A stretch of 33,576 nt of DNA from Pseudobowmanella sp964228145 (GCA_964228145.1 CAXQZJ010000045.1:1-33576), one strand, 5' to 3'. Positions 6,882-15,438 are shown, counted from the first letter of the stretch. Notes: generated by a model not told the origin, from the sequence alone. Made by a program: numbers and translations.

Positions 6882-9220
6882 CTGCGCTTAGAGTCGGCTG
6901 CAGATTTCAACGGCACCATGGTCTCATCCATTTCATCTGTCCACCACTGAACCTGATTTCGCCCACTGTTTTTCGCTTTATACAAAGCCGCATCTGCTTT
7001 GAACAGCATATCACTCAGCGGCGCGGTATTTCCGGTTTGCACTGCGATCGCACCGATGCTGACAGTAATAGAGATTTCTTTCTCAGCAAGCTTTATGGGC
7101 GTATCGGCGATAGTCTGACACACCTCTTGTAACTTGGCTTGGGCATCGGTAAGTTCGGTTAACTCCATAAAAAAAGCGAACTCCTCGCCACCCATTCGAG
7201 CGATAAAATCATCGCTGCGAAAACTCTCTCGCATCATGCGAGCAGCAAATTTTAACACTTGATCACCCGCCTCATGGCCAAGTGAATCGTTGACCTTCTT
7301 GAAAAAGTCGATATCGAGAATGCCAATCACATAGTCCCGCTTTGCTTGCTCAACCATGTTGCTTTTTTCTACAAATGCACGCCGGTTAGGCAATTCTGTC
7401 AGGCTGTCAGTCAACGCTAATTCTTTGAGCCTATGCTCCGCTTTTTGCCTGGCTGCATCTAGTTCAACGGCGTAATACAAGCTACCGAGTGCATCCAACA
7501 GCGGACGCAAAAATTCAGCATCTTTGGCCTTATAGTCGTTAAACTTATTCGCTAATCCCACCATACCGACCAGTTCGCCCTTTAGCTTGATCGGCAAGCC
7601 CAAAAAACGATTGATGCGCGGATGCCCTCCTGGAGTGCCGATACTGGCCGGGTGCGCTTTGGTGTCATTGCTGATCACCACACTACTGGTTTTAATCACT
7701 TCGCCAAACAGGTTATCGAAATTATCGAAATACAGATTTCCCTGTCGAAAGCGCTCGACGAATTCACGGCTTTGTTCGTCCCACTGCAACTCAGTGATTG
7801 CCAGAATCTGCATTTTTACGCCATCTTCTTTATTTAACCGAGCGATAAATGCCATTTGACTGTCAGCGATTTCGGTTAGCTCGGGCAACACTTTTTGGCA
7901 AGCATCAGCCAAGTTCAGTTCTCTAAGGTAGATAGCCTGAGCCTTATTGATAAACTTGAGCAATTGTTTTTGTTTGCGCTCCTGAAGTTCAGATTCCATC
8001 CGGTCTGAAATATCTCTATGCGTACCAGCCAACCTCACCGGCTTTCCGGATTCATCGCGCTCAACCACCTTGCCGTAGGTTTCCACCCATACCCAGTGAC
8101 CTGCCCGGTGGCGCATTCGGTAGTTTGTGGTATAAACCTCCAATTCACCGTTTAAATGCCGGTTAAGGACATCTTCTACTTTGGCTGAGTCACTGGGATG
8201 CAGTAATTGGCGGAACAGCATACTACTGCCATCATATTCCTCGTATTCCAGCCCTAACATGGTGCACCAGCGCTTATTCACCTTGTTGACATCTGCGACC
8301 AGGTTCCAATCCCACGTCCCCAATTCTGAGGCCTCCAGCAATAAACGCATTTGCTGGTTGGTACGACTTAGTTTGTCTTCTGTGTATTTTTGGCTGGTGT
8401 TATCGGTAATAAACGCCTGAACGGATGTCAATTTTCCTGCCTCATCAAAACTGCCTGTTGAGATCATTCTCAGCCAAAGTGTCCTTGAAGGGAGTAACAA
8501 CTCCAACTGACACTCATGGCTGGCCAGTCCTTGTACATGATTTTGCAGGGTGAAATTAAGTTCGTCGCGGCTATTCTCAGATAAAAAGTCTTCAAAGCGA
8601 AATTGATTTTCCAATAGTTGCTGCTGGCTAACACCAAGTACACGTTCAACATTTTTCGAGGCGTAAAGCAGCTTTAAGCCGTTTTTAAACTGCCAATGGA
8701 TTAATACAATAGGCGAATTATCAATTAGCCCAAGTTCCTGCTGATGCTCTCTTTGTTCATACAAAAGTTGGTAGTGAACACTTACCAACTCTGCAATCTT
8801 GGTCAATAAATTGAGCTTTTCTTCGCTGAGCGTTCTGGTTTTGGTATCGATCAAACACACCGCGCCGAGCGGGGCGCCCTCGATACGGAGCGGGACACCC
8901 GCATAAAAGCGTATGTTAGGATCATCAGTCACCAGTGGGTTGTGCTCAAAATCTGGATGCGTTGAGGCATCTTCAACAATTAACGGCGCGTCATTGGCCA
9001 CCACAGTATTGCAAAAAGCTACCTCTCTGGGCGTGCCGGTAAGGTCGGTACCAAATTTTTCCTGAAAAGTTTGACGGGATTCACCAATCAATGTGACCAG
9101 AGAAACGGGCACGTCAAAAAAGCTGGAGAGCACCTCCATCAGGCCCGTTAGGCGCTGTTGCGCATCGCTTTGGCCGAAATACTTGTCCAAAATATCGAGT
9201 CGCTTTTTCTCGTCCATCAT
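6878..9220 (-). CDS. GAF-PAS-PAS-GAF-GGDEF sensory diguanylate cyclase
   Basis: A 780-residue multi-sensor cyclase without membrane helices. Domains in order: a GAF (about 22-155, with FCNTVVANDAPLIVEDA and FYAGVPLRIEGAPLGAVCL, the GAF type common in alteromonad cyclases); a PAS (about 165-280); a second PAS with a PAC tail (about 290-410, GTWDWNL...YRMRHRAGHWVWVE...GTHRDISDR); a second GAF (about 420-590, with FLGLPIKLKGELVGMVGLAN); and GGDEF (about 600-765). The active site is RMGGEEF (677-681). An intact inhibitory site RSDD (668-671) lies at the right spacing, so feedback by c-di-GMP is likely. The coding ends of this gene and the cyclase at 5862-6881 overlap by 4 bases tail to tail. The signals sensed are unknown. 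Confidence 0.93.
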   Translation of the reverse strand: MMDEKKRLDILDKYFGQSDAQQRLTGLMEVLSSFFDVPVSLVTLIGESRQTFQEKFGTDLTGTPREVAFCNTVVANDAPLIVEDASTHPDFEHNPLVTDDPNIRFYAGVPLRIEGAPLGAVCLIDTKTRTLSEEKLNLLTKIAELVSVHYQLLYEQREHQQELGLIDNSPIVLIHWQFKNGLKLLYASKNVERVLGVSQQQLLENQFRFEDFLSENSRDELNFTLQNHVQGLASHECQLELLLPSRTLWLRMISTGSFDEAGKLTSVQAFITDNTSQKYTEDKLSRTNQQMRLLLEASELGTWDWNLVADVNKVNKRWCTMLGLEYEEYDGSSMLFRQLLHPSDSAKVEDVLNRHLNGELEVYTTNYRMRHRAGHWVWVETYGKVVERDESGKPVRLAGTHRDISDRMESELQERKQKQLLKFINKAQAIYLRELNLADACQKVLPELTEIADSQMAFIARLNKEDGVKMQILAITELQWDEQSREFVERFRQGNLYFDNFDNLFGEVIKTSSVVISNDTKAHPASIGTPGGHPRINRFLGLPIKLKGELVGMVGLANKFNDYKAKDAEFLRPLLDALGSLYYAVELDAARQKAEHRLKELALTDSLTELPNRRAFVEKSNMVEQAKRDYVIGILDIDFFKKVNDSLGHEAGDQVLKFAARMMRESFRSDDFIARMGGEEFAFFMELTELTDAQAKLQEVCQTIADTPIKLAEKEISITVSIGAIAVQTGNTAPLSDMLFKADAALYKAKNSGRNQVQWWTDEMDETMVPLKSAADSKRS

Positions 9221-9425
9221 CGCTATATTGTCTGCCTTTAACTGAATCTTGCGCTTGCCACATAGGGAGCGGAATATATGTAAAAGTAGACCCTCAGCGC
9301 CGACTCTTCTAGCGACGATAATGACTAATCAGTAGCAAACTGGCATCCGACTTGCTGAAACTTACCCACAACACCCGTACATGCCATGCTTTGGCTTTAC
9401 GCTTAATCAATTTAGGAGTAGCCCT

Positions 9426-9896
9426 ATGCTAGTTACCCAAGCCGACTACCTTCGCTGGCAAGCCTTGTATGGGGAACGGCAAGACTCAAAATCCCCTCAA
9501 GCGTCAAACTCGCAATCAGAACAGACACAACGGCAACCTTTTGCCGCTGAGCTTGCACATGCCCAGCAAACCCTGCCCAAATCTGCGGAAATATCTGACG
9601 ATAAGACCTTTTTGGAGGACGCATTCGAAAAAACCCTGCATAACCGTTTAGGCATCGACCAAGAAGCAATGGAAGCGCTGGAGCAACAAATAGAAGACAC
9701 CAAATCTGCCATTGAAGCGCTCAATAACCAAAAACCGCTTCAACACGCGCAAAAACAAGAGCTAACGCAATTGGAATCCAAGCTTGAAAAGCTCGAACAG
9801 GCACTTGAGCGGCTGATTGAGCAAGCAAACGAACGCGAAACCGAACGCGCCAGAGACGAAGCCCTAAAACATCGCAATCAGGCCCTTTTCAAGTAA
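9426..9896 (+). CDS. Coiled-coil protein of unknown function
   Basis: The frame is open from 9381, but the ATG at 9426 has AGGAG with 7-base spacing and is preferred, giving 156 residues. There is no signal peptide or membrane segment. The N-terminal third is low-complexity Gln/Ser-rich (QDSKSPQASNSQSEQTQRQP). From about residue 75 to the end the protein is a strongly charged heptad-type coiled coil (LEQQIEDTKSAIEALNNQ, LTQLESKLEKLEQALERL), ending in alternating Arg/Glu. I do not recognise a family. The 205 bases upstream, to the divergent cyclase, show no feature I can name. It begins an accessory-looking patch that also holds the Rhs remnant. Confidence 0.65.
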   Translation: MLVTQADYLRWQALYGERQDSKSPQASNSQSEQTQRQPFAAELAHAQQTLPKSAEISDDKTFLEDAFEKTLHNRLGIDQEAMEALEQQIEDTKSAIEALNNQKPLQHAQKQELTQLESKLEKLEQALERLIEQANERETERARDEALKHRNQALFK

Positions 9897-10049
9897 CACT
9901 GAAGCAAATACCGGCGTGGAGATGGTGACCTCCCCCCCAAAAATAACATCACTTAGCCAAATTTGCTTTTTGCGCGGGAATTAAGCACAGTCAAACTAAC
10001 GTTGTGAAGGTAATAATGGAAGACGACAGCAGATTAAGGATGAGACGCG

Positions 10050-10265
10050 ATGCTGGTATGGATACTTATTTTCGCTATTGCGATGATAGCGTTAAAAATC
10101 AAAAACATTCTGGTATGGATGACATGGCTATACGGTTTAGTCATGGGGGTTTTCTGGCTGTTCATGCCCGAGGAGCACCCCTGGTACTCCCACCCATTTG
10201 GCATTATCTGGCTACTGTGTTTTTTCGCCATGGTTTACAGTCAAAGCAAACCGAAAAAGCCCTGA
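10050..10265 (+). CDS. Small two-helix membrane protein
   Basis: A 71-residue protein starting at an ATG with AAGGATGAG five bases upstream. It has two hydrophobic stretches: residues 1-38 (MLVWILIFAIAMIALK, then ILVWMTWLYGLVMGVFWLFM) and about 49-63 (FGIIWLLCFFAMVY). Between them is a Pro/Glu/His loop (PEEHPWYSHP), and the tail is basic (QSKPKKP). That composition is very unlikely by chance, so I prefer this frame to the overlapping longer frame at 10004-10285, which has no recognisable character. The function is unknown. It sits immediately before an Rhs-family remnant, so it could be an orphaned small membrane protein of that former locus, but nothing proves that. Confidence 0.55.
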   Translation: MLVWILIFAIAMIALKIKNILVWMTWLYGLVMGVFWLFMPEEHPWYSHPFGIIWLLCFFAMVYSQSKPKKP

Positions 10266-10285
10266 CCACTACAAAGTCAGAGTAA

Positions 10286-10585
10286 ACTTCTGCGACCTTT
10301 GCCAATGGCGTTGTTCATGCTGTGTCACGAGCCCCTTTATCACAGTTACCTTCGAGGATTACCCAAAGTAGATATGGCAACACAATTTGTGACCTAACGT
10401 ATGACTACAACGCGAACGGTAACATTACGCAGATAATAGATGGAATCGATGGGAATTATTCGTTAACATCGCGCAGTTACGATGGGCTTCAACGCCTAAT
10501 GAGTGCTATCGAAAACAGTACTATCGGATCGACCTGCGTCATAAAAATGGCTACAGGCCGCGTCAATGCTGGTTTATATGCGTAA
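10286..10585 (+). pseudogene. Rhs/YD-repeat protein remnant
   Basis: Codons 10286-10585 are open and encode a piece of an RHS-repeat protein with no proper start. The segments TFANGVVHAVSRAPLSQLPS, LTYDYNANGNITQIIDGIDG and YSLTSRSYDGLQRL follow the YD-repeat pattern (xYxYDxNGNxTxIxDG, then SYDGLQRL) of the core of Rhs toxins and related polymorphic secreted proteins. Intact genes of this kind run to several thousand codons. Here about 80 codons survive, cut off by a TAA at 10283-10285 on the left and losing the pattern after about position 10520. There is no toxin tip or immunity gene. This is a decayed scar wedged 10 bases from the end of yicC. The GTG at 10322 is not a credible start. Confidence 0.75.
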
Positions 10586-10595
10586 TTCTGCTTGC

Positions 10596-11459
10596 CTATT
10601 CAATATTCTGAATCTGCTCTCGCATCTGTTCAATCAACACTTTGAGTTCTACTGCTGATTGGGTGACATCAGCGTTAATTGATTTTGAACCCAGGGTGTT
10701 CGACTCACGGTTAAACTCTTGCATCATAAAGTCTAAACGTCGGCCACAGGCGCCGCCTTTTTTGAGTATCTTACGCGTTTCACCAATATGGCTTTCTAGG
10801 CGATCCAGTTCTTCAGCTACATCTATGCGTTGTGCCAACAAAATCATTTCCTGCTCAAAACGGCCAGGGTCGAGTTCAACGCCAGCTTCCTCAAAGCGGG
10901 TTTGAACACGTTCACGTTGCCACTGTTTGATCGCCGGCATTTCCTTACTGACTTTGTCGATTTCGACTTCAATACCATCCAAACGTTGCTCGATCATGGC
11001 CTTGAGATTGGCCCCCTCCGCAGCGCGTGCGTCGATGAAGTCTTTCAGGCAAGTTTCAAACCCCGCCAAAATTTCTGACTGTATGCTGTCCATGTCGGCT
11101 TCTTCGGCACTGACAACCCCAGGCCAACGTAGGATATCAACAGGATTGACCCCGGTTGATTGCCCGTGTGATTGCACCCAATCTGCCGCATGCAGCAACT
11201 GTTTAGCTAACTCTTCGTTGAGACTAAGTTGACCCACGGCGGCATCATTAGCATTAAAGCGTAACGCACACTCAACTTTGCCCCGCTGTAACGCTTTGCG
11301 CAGCTTTTCACGCAATACGGGTTCTAATCCACGAAATTGTTCTGGCAAGCGAAAGTATGTTTCCAGAAATCGCTGGTTTACTGAACGGACTTCCCACACT
11401 GCGGTGCCCCAATCAGCCTTAATTTCTTTGCGTGCAAACGCCGTCATACTATAGATCAT
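10596..11459 (-). CDS. yicC: YicC family endoribonuclease
   Basis: A 287-residue protein matching the YicC/YloC family. It begins MIYSMTAFARKE and has WEVRSVNQRFLETYFRLPE (about 22-40), a family hallmark. The C-terminal DUF1732 part includes RIDVAEELDRLESHIGE and GRRLDFMMQEFNRESNTLGSKS. Length is the family norm. Members have been shown to act as endoribonucleases and in E. coli to promote decay of the small RNA RyhB. It is divergent from rph, a linkage conserved widely in gammaproteobacteria. The 199-base gap at 11460-11658 holds both promoters. Confidence 0.96.
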   Translation of the reverse strand: MIYSMTAFARKEIKADWGTAVWEVRSVNQRFLETYFRLPEQFRGLEPVLREKLRKALQRGKVECALRFNANDAAVGQLSLNEELAKQLLHAADWVQSHGQSTGVNPVDILRWPGVVSAEEADMDSIQSEILAGFETCLKDFIDARAAEGANLKAMIEQRLDGIEVEIDKVSKEMPAIKQWQRERVQTRFEEAGVELDPGRFEQEMILLAQRIDVAEELDRLESHIGETRKILKKGGACGRRLDFMMQEFNRESNTLGSKSINADVTQSAVELKVLIEQMREQIQNIE

Positions 11460-11624
11460 GGAATTCTCTCAAAAGTAGTAATTTATCAGCATGTTAACTC
11501 ATACCATGCCGGGACTCTAATCGCCCTGTGTACAGTCTACCTTATTTTTACCAACCTGCTATTGAAGTACAGGATTAATCTCCTGCAACGCTTGCTCAAC
11601 GTAACAAATAGCCAGCATGTTGTG

Positions 11625-11630
11625 TATAAT
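11625..11630 (+). promoter_or_regulatory. Probable -10 element of the rph promoter
   Basis: A perfect TATAAT, preceded directly by TG, sits 28 bases before the rph start codon. No good -35 lies at 17-base spacing (TAACAA at 11602-11607 is the nearest), so it may rely on a partial extended -10. The rest of the yicC-rph gap shows nothing else I can name. Confidence 0.45.
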
Positions 11631-11658
11631 CCGTTGGCAACATACAGAGGAGTCAAAC

Positions 11659-12372
11659 ATGCGTCCAAGTGGCAGAACTGCGAGTCAAATTCGCCCCGTA
11701 TCATTCACCCGTCATTTTACCTGCCATGCTGAGGGTTCAGTATTGGTAGAATTTGGTAACACCAAAGTGTTGTGCAACGCCACAGTCGAAGAAGGCGTTC
11801 CACGTTTTATGAAGGGCCAAGGCAAGGGGTGGGTCACAGCAGAATACAGTATGTTGCCCCGTTCTACCCACACCCGCAGTGACCGCGAAGCTGCTCGTGG
11901 TAAACAAGGCGGCCGGACTTTAGAGATCCAGCGCTTGATTGCCCGCTCGTTACGCGCCGCAGTGGATTTAAAGTTGCTTGGTGAAAACACCATTATCGTC
12001 GATTGCGACGTCATTCAGGCCGATGGCGGTACCCGTACCGCATCAATCACAGGTGCCTGTGTTGCGATGGTTGATGCGTTGAGTCACATGCGTGCGAAAG
12101 GCATCATCAAAGCCAACCCATTGAAGCACATGATCGCAGCTTTATCGGTTGGCGTTTATCAGGGTAATGCTATTTCCGATTTGGAATATACCGAAGATTC
12201 AGCAGCCGAGACCGACATGAATGTAGTGATGACCGACACCGGCAAACTGATTGAAGTTCAAGGAACAGCGGAAGGTGAGCCCTTCAGCTTTGAAGAAATG
12301 AACGAAATGTTAGAGCTGGCCAAACATGGCTTACGCGAGATTTTTGATCTTCAGAAGCAAGCATTGAACTAA
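11659..12372 (+). CDS. rph: Ribonuclease PH
   Basis: A 237-residue enzyme that trims tRNA 3' ends by phosphorolysis. The in-frame ATG at 11617 is rejected: the ATG at 11659 follows GAGGAG and begins with the universal MRPSGR(T)xxQIRPV. Visible family motifs are SVLVEFGNTKVLCNATVEEG, GKGWVTAEYSMLPRSTHTR, SDREAARGKQGGRTLEIQRL (phosphate and RNA binding) and DCDVIQADGGTRTASITGA with the catalytic aspartates. The C-terminal part has DTGKLIEVQGTAEGEPF. The full-length sequence ends as expected. It is followed after 8 bases by pyrE, the conserved rph-pyrE operon in which rph translation influences pyrE expression in E. coli. Confidence 0.97.
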   Translation: MRPSGRTASQIRPVSFTRHFTCHAEGSVLVEFGNTKVLCNATVEEGVPRFMKGQGKGWVTAEYSMLPRSTHTRSDREAARGKQGGRTLEIQRLIARSLRAAVDLKLLGENTIIVDCDVIQADGGTRTASITGACVAMVDALSHMRAKGIIKANPLKHMIAALSVGVYQGNAISDLEYTEDSAAETDMNVVMTDTGKLIEVQGTAEGEPFSFEEMNEMLELAKHGLREIFDLQKQALN

Positions 12373-12380
12373 GGTTTTTT

Positions 12381-13022
12381 ATGCAGTCATTTCAACGCGA
12401 TTTTATTCAGTTTGCTGTCGAAAGGCAGGTGCTGCGTTTTGGCGCTTTTACGCTAAAGTCCGGTCGCACCAGCCCCTACTTTTTCAACGCGGGGCTGTTC
12501 AACACCGGTCGCGATTTAGCTAAGTTGGGGCGCTTTTATGCCGCAGCATTGCAACATGCAGGCATTGATTACGACATTTTGTTTGGTCCTGCCTATAAAG
12601 GCATTCCCATTGCAACAACAACCGCAGTGGCGTTAGCTGATCATTACGACTGCGATAAGCCTTATTGTTTTAACCGTAAAGAGGCCAAGCAGCACGGTGA
12701 AGGCGGTAATTTGGTTGGCAGCCCTTTGCAAGGCAAGGTGATGTTAGTCGACGACGTGATCACCGCTGGTACTGCGATTCGTGAGTCCATGCAAATTATC
12801 GAACAACAACAAGCTAAGTTAGCTGGGGTGTTGATTGCGCTGGACCGTCAGGAGAAGGGCCAAGGTGAACTTTCGGCAGTTCAGGAAGTAGAACGTGACT
12901 TCAACACACGGGTAATATCTATCGTGAGTTTGGCTAATGTAATTGATTACCTGTCTGAACAGCCAGATATGCACCAGCATTTAGAACGTATCACGGAGTA
13001 CCGGACCTCCTATGGCATCTGA
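12381..13022 (+). CDS. pyrE: Orotate phosphoribosyltransferase
   Basis: A 213-residue protein that converts orotate and PRPP to OMP in de novo pyrimidine synthesis. It begins FQRDFIQFAVERQVLRFGAF, as in gammaproteobacterial PyrE, with FTLKSGRTSPYFFNAGLF (orotate binding), GPAYKGIPIAT, the loop YCFNRKEAKQHGEGG and the PRPP motif VMLVDDVITAGTAIRES. The start lies 8 bases after rph. Its 3' end overlaps the tusA start by 11 bases. The intergenic gap is too short for the pyrE attenuator seen in E. coli, so that kind of control is not visible here. pyrC lies about 7 kb downstream on the same strand. Confidence 0.97.
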   Translation: MQSFQRDFIQFAVERQVLRFGAFTLKSGRTSPYFFNAGLFNTGRDLAKLGRFYAAALQHAGIDYDILFGPAYKGIPIATTTAVALADHYDCDKPYCFNRKEAKQHGEGGNLVGSPLQGKVMLVDDVITAGTAIRESMQIIEQQQAKLAGVLIALDRQEKGQGELSAVQEVERDFNTRVISIVSLANVIDYLSEQPDMHQHLERITEYRTSYGI

Positions 13023-13260
13023 TATTTATGCCAAGGCTGATGAGCACTTAGATGCCCTCGGCCTGCGTTGTCCCGAGCCCGTTATGATGGTGCGCCTCGC
13101 GATCCGTAAGATGCAACCTGGTGAGCGTTTGAGCGTGGTAGCCGATGACCCCTCGACCACCCGGGATATCGCAAGCTTTTGCCGGTTTATGGACCACATC
13201 CTTATCGCCAGTGAGACTGAAACAAAGCCCTACCGATACTTGATTGAAAAAGGAAGTTAG
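13012..13260 (+). CDS. tusA: Sulfurtransferase TusA
   Basis: An 82-residue protein. It has LDALGLRCPEPVMMVR with the catalytic Cys20 in the CPxP motif, then MQPGERLSVVADDPSTTRDI and a C-terminus PYRYLIEKGS, closely following E. coli TusA (81 residues). TusA passes persulfide sulfur from IscS to the TusBCD relay for 2-thiouridine in tRNA. It overlaps the end of pyrE by 11 bases, indicating translational coupling. This arrangement is less usual than the rph-pyrE pair itself. A hairpin follows at 13292. Confidence 0.95.
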   Translation: MASDIYAKADEHLDALGLRCPEPVMMVRLAIRKMQPGERLSVVADDPSTTRDIASFCRFMDHILIASETETKPYRYLIEKGS

Positions 13261-13291
13261 TAAATACAAACTTACTTTCTGATTCATTAAA

Positions 13292-13312
13292 AAGCCGCGT
13301 TAAACGCGGCTT
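13292..13312. terminator. Bidirectional intrinsic terminator
   Basis: The stem AAGCCGCG / CGCGGCTT (13292-13299, 13305-13312) has a TTAAA loop. It lies between the convergent ends of tusA (13260) and the methyltransferase-like gene (13320). The T-tract is better on the minus strand (CTTTTTAATG) than on the plus strand (CTTCTCATTG). Confidence 0.85.
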
Positions 13313-13319
13313 CTCATTG

Positions 13320-14141
13320 TTATTCTGGCTTGCGAAACTTCAACACAAAACGGTCACTCTCACCGATTGCACGATACTTCTCCGCGTCCTTATCTTTGAG
13401 CGCCATTGATGGTGGCAGGGTCCATACACCGCGGGGGTGATCTTTGGTGTCTTTAGGGTTATCCAAAACCTGGGATTCCTCAACAAATTCAAAGCCAACC
13501 GATTCTGCTACTTCAATAATGGTCGCGGCCGGAATATAACCACTATTGGGGTTCCAGGTCTCCGGGTCATCCCATTGGTGATCAACCACACCTAACACAC
13601 CACCTGGTTTTAAAGCGTCAAACATAGCTTTGTAGGCTACCGCATTAAAAGGCGCGCTGCTGCCCATCATCCAGTTATGAGCGTTACGAAAGGTCAGCAC
13701 CATATCCGCACTGCCCTTAGGCGCAATATCCGTGTGGTAAGGCAAGTCGAAGGCGGTAACCTGCACATTGCCAAAGCGCTCAGTATCACTGACCATTTGC
13801 AAGAACTGGCCCAGATAACGTCGCTGATAGGTGCGCGAAGGGTTGACCGGGTAATGTGCAGCAATATACTGGCCCTTGTCCTTGAGCGCAGGCGCCAATA
13901 CTTCGGTATACCAACCACCCGCCGGCCACATTTCTACGACTGTCATGTCCGCTTTAAAGTCCATGAAGTCAAGGACATCCATGGGTTTGCGGTATTGGTC
14001 TCGGGTTTTATTCTTCGCATTTCGATCTGGGTGATCGATAGCAGCTTGAATTGCCTGTTTAGTTTCGCTGTCCAGCGCTGCAGTTGCCAGTGGTGCAGCA
14101 ACAAACGTACTTAACATTAACAATGCCGTTGTTTTTTTCAT
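13320..14141 (-). CDS. Exported methyltransferase-like protein (COG4798 type)
   Basis: The frame opens at 14171, but that start would overlap the upstream amidohydrolase. The ATG at 14141 has AAGGA at good spacing and opens the signal peptide MKKTTALLMLSTFVAAPLAT, giving 273 residues. The mature protein has a Rossmann methyltransferase layout: DFKADMTVVEMWPAGGWYTE (motif I region, with the usual Gly-rich loop reduced to AGGWY), FDLPYHTD, ADMVLTFRNAHNWM and LKPGGVLGVVDHQWDD. It resembles the predicted methyltransferases of COG4798. A signal peptide on a SAM-dependent enzyme is odd, since SAM is not expected in the periplasm, so it may have another activity. It is the last gene of the minus-strand operon, 10 bases after the amidohydrolase stop. 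Confidence 0.8.
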   Translation of the reverse strand: MKKTTALLMLSTFVAAPLATAALDSETKQAIQAAIDHPDRNAKNKTRDQYRKPMDVLDFMDFKADMTVVEMWPAGGWYTEVLAPALKDKGQYIAAHYPVNPSRTYQRRYLGQFLQMVSDTERFGNVQVTAFDLPYHTDIAPKGSADMVLTFRNAHNWMMGSSAPFNAVAYKAMFDALKPGGVLGVVDHQWDDPETWNPNSGYIPAATIIEVAESVGFEFVEESQVLDNPKDTKDHPRGVWTLPPSMALKDKDAEKYRAIGESDRFVLKFRKPE

Positions 14142-14151
14142 CTGTGCGTCC

Positions 14152-15438
14152 TTAGTTTTTGTAGATAACACCGTCTTTCATTACAAAGGTAACCTGTTGC
14201 ATAAGTGTGATATCGGCAATCGGATCACCCTTAACAGCGACAATATCAGCTAACTTACCCACTTCCAGCGTGCCTAACTGCTGCTCTATGCCCAGCAACT
14301 CTGCGGTATGCAAGGTTGCACTTCGAATCGCCTCAATCGCAGGCATGCCGGCTTCCACCATTAAGGCAAATTCCTGTGCGTTGTCACCATGGGCAGACAC
14401 ACCGGAATCGGTGCCGAAGGCGATTTTAACCCCTGCCTTGTATGCTCTGGCAAAGGTTTCCTGAATCAACGGACCGATCCTTGCGGCTTTGGGTCTGACC
14501 AATTCAGGAAAAAAGCCATCGATCTTGGATTTTTCGGCTACCCAGGCTCCCGCCATAATGGTTGGCACATAATAAGTGTTGTGTTTTTTCATCAACGCAA
14601 TGGTGTCTGCGTCCATGTAGGTCCCATGCTCAATCGAATCCACACCGGCTTTAATCGCACGCTGCATCCCTTCCGTACCGTGCGCATGAACAGCGACCGT
14701 CATACCGTAGTCCTTTGCTGTTGCAACAATAGCGGCAAGTTCATCATCCATAAATTGTGGATTTTGACCTGATTTAGCCACACTCAGTACGCCACCGGTT
14801 GCGGTAATCTTAATCAAATCGGCGCCATCCTGATAACGTTGCCGAACCGCTTGGCGGGCTTGACTGTCCCCATTAATAACACCATCCGCAGGCGTCATAA
14901 CCGGTGCAAGACTATCAGATAGTCCATTGCTCCGGTCCGCGTGGCCACCGGTTGTGGCAATAGATTTACCCGCGGTGTAAATGCGTGGACCCACAATTTG
15001 CCCTTTGTTTATCGCATTACGCAGGGCAATGGTCTCGTTGTAACCGTCGCCAAGGTTGCGTACCGTGGTAAAGCCGGCCATCAGGGTTTTATTTGCGTAA
15101 CCCACGCCCTTAAGTGCATAGTCAGCTTCATTCAGACTAAAACGCTCCATATAAGAAGCTGGCCCATTATGCTGACTGGTAATATGGGTATGCATATCCA
15201 TCAGGCCGGGCATGACAGTCCCATCACGCAAATCAATCAGCGTGTCACCGGATTTAGCCGGAATGAAGCCTGACTCTATAGACGTGATGGTATTGTCTTT
15301 TACAACTATGGTCATGTTGTCTCTGACATTATTGTCGCTGGCGGTAATGACCTTACCGGCATGGATAACCACGTCTGCCAGCGCAGGCGTCACAATGGAT
15401 GTCGCAAACAGACTCACAGTGAAAAGACAGGATCTCAT
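14152..15438 (-). CDS. Exported metal-dependent amidohydrolase (prolidase-like)
   Basis: A 428-residue protein with a signal peptide (MRSCLFTVSLFATSIVTPALA). It shows the amidohydrolase-superfamily sequence order: the small beta domain (VVIHAGKVITASDNNVRDN), LIDLRDGTVMPGLMDMHTHI with metal ligands His83 and His85, the likely carboxylated Lys in LIKITATGG, VAVHAHGTEGM and SIEHGTYMD with metal His residues, and FGTDSGVSAHGDN with the catalytic Asp. The closing IADIVAVKGDPIADI is typical. The closest relatives by pattern are the secreted Xaa-Pro/N-acyl dipeptidase group (imidazolonepropionase-like) of marine bacteria and Caulobacter. A peptide or N-acyl amino acid substrate is likely; the exact one cannot be told. 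It is the middle gene of a three-gene operon. Confidence 0.9.
   Translation of the reverse strand: MRSCLFTVSLFATSIVTPALADVVIHAGKVITASDNNVRDNMTIVVKDNTITSIESGFIPAKSGDTLIDLRDGTVMPGLMDMHTHITSQHNGPASYMERFSLNEADYALKGVGYANKTLMAGFTTVRNLGDGYNETIALRNAINKGQIVGPRIYTAGKSIATTGGHADRSNGLSDSLAPVMTPADGVINGDSQARQAVRQRYQDGADLIKITATGGVLSVAKSGQNPQFMDDELAAIVATAKDYGMTVAVHAHGTEGMQRAIKAGVDSIEHGTYMDADTIALMKKHNTYYVPTIMAGAWVAEKSKIDGFFPELVRPKAARIGPLIQETFARAYKAGVKIAFGTDSGVSAHGDNAQEFALMVEAGMPAIEAIRSATLHTAELLGIEQQLGTLEVGKLADIVAVKGDPIADITLMQQVTFVMKDGVIYKN

Noticed and set aside
10004..10285. 93-residue frame overlapping the small membrane protein
   Set aside because: The translation has no hydrophobic or family character, whereas the shifted frame at 10050-10265 gives two convincing membrane helices with a ribosome binding site.
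13677..14114. Plus-strand 145-codon frame opposite the methyltransferase-like gene
   Set aside because: No ribosome binding site or family pattern, and fully antisense to a well-supported gene.
14389..15273. Plus-strand frames opposite the amidohydrolase
   Set aside because: The amidohydrolase motifs are clear on the minus strand. The opposite frames have no recognisable motif.
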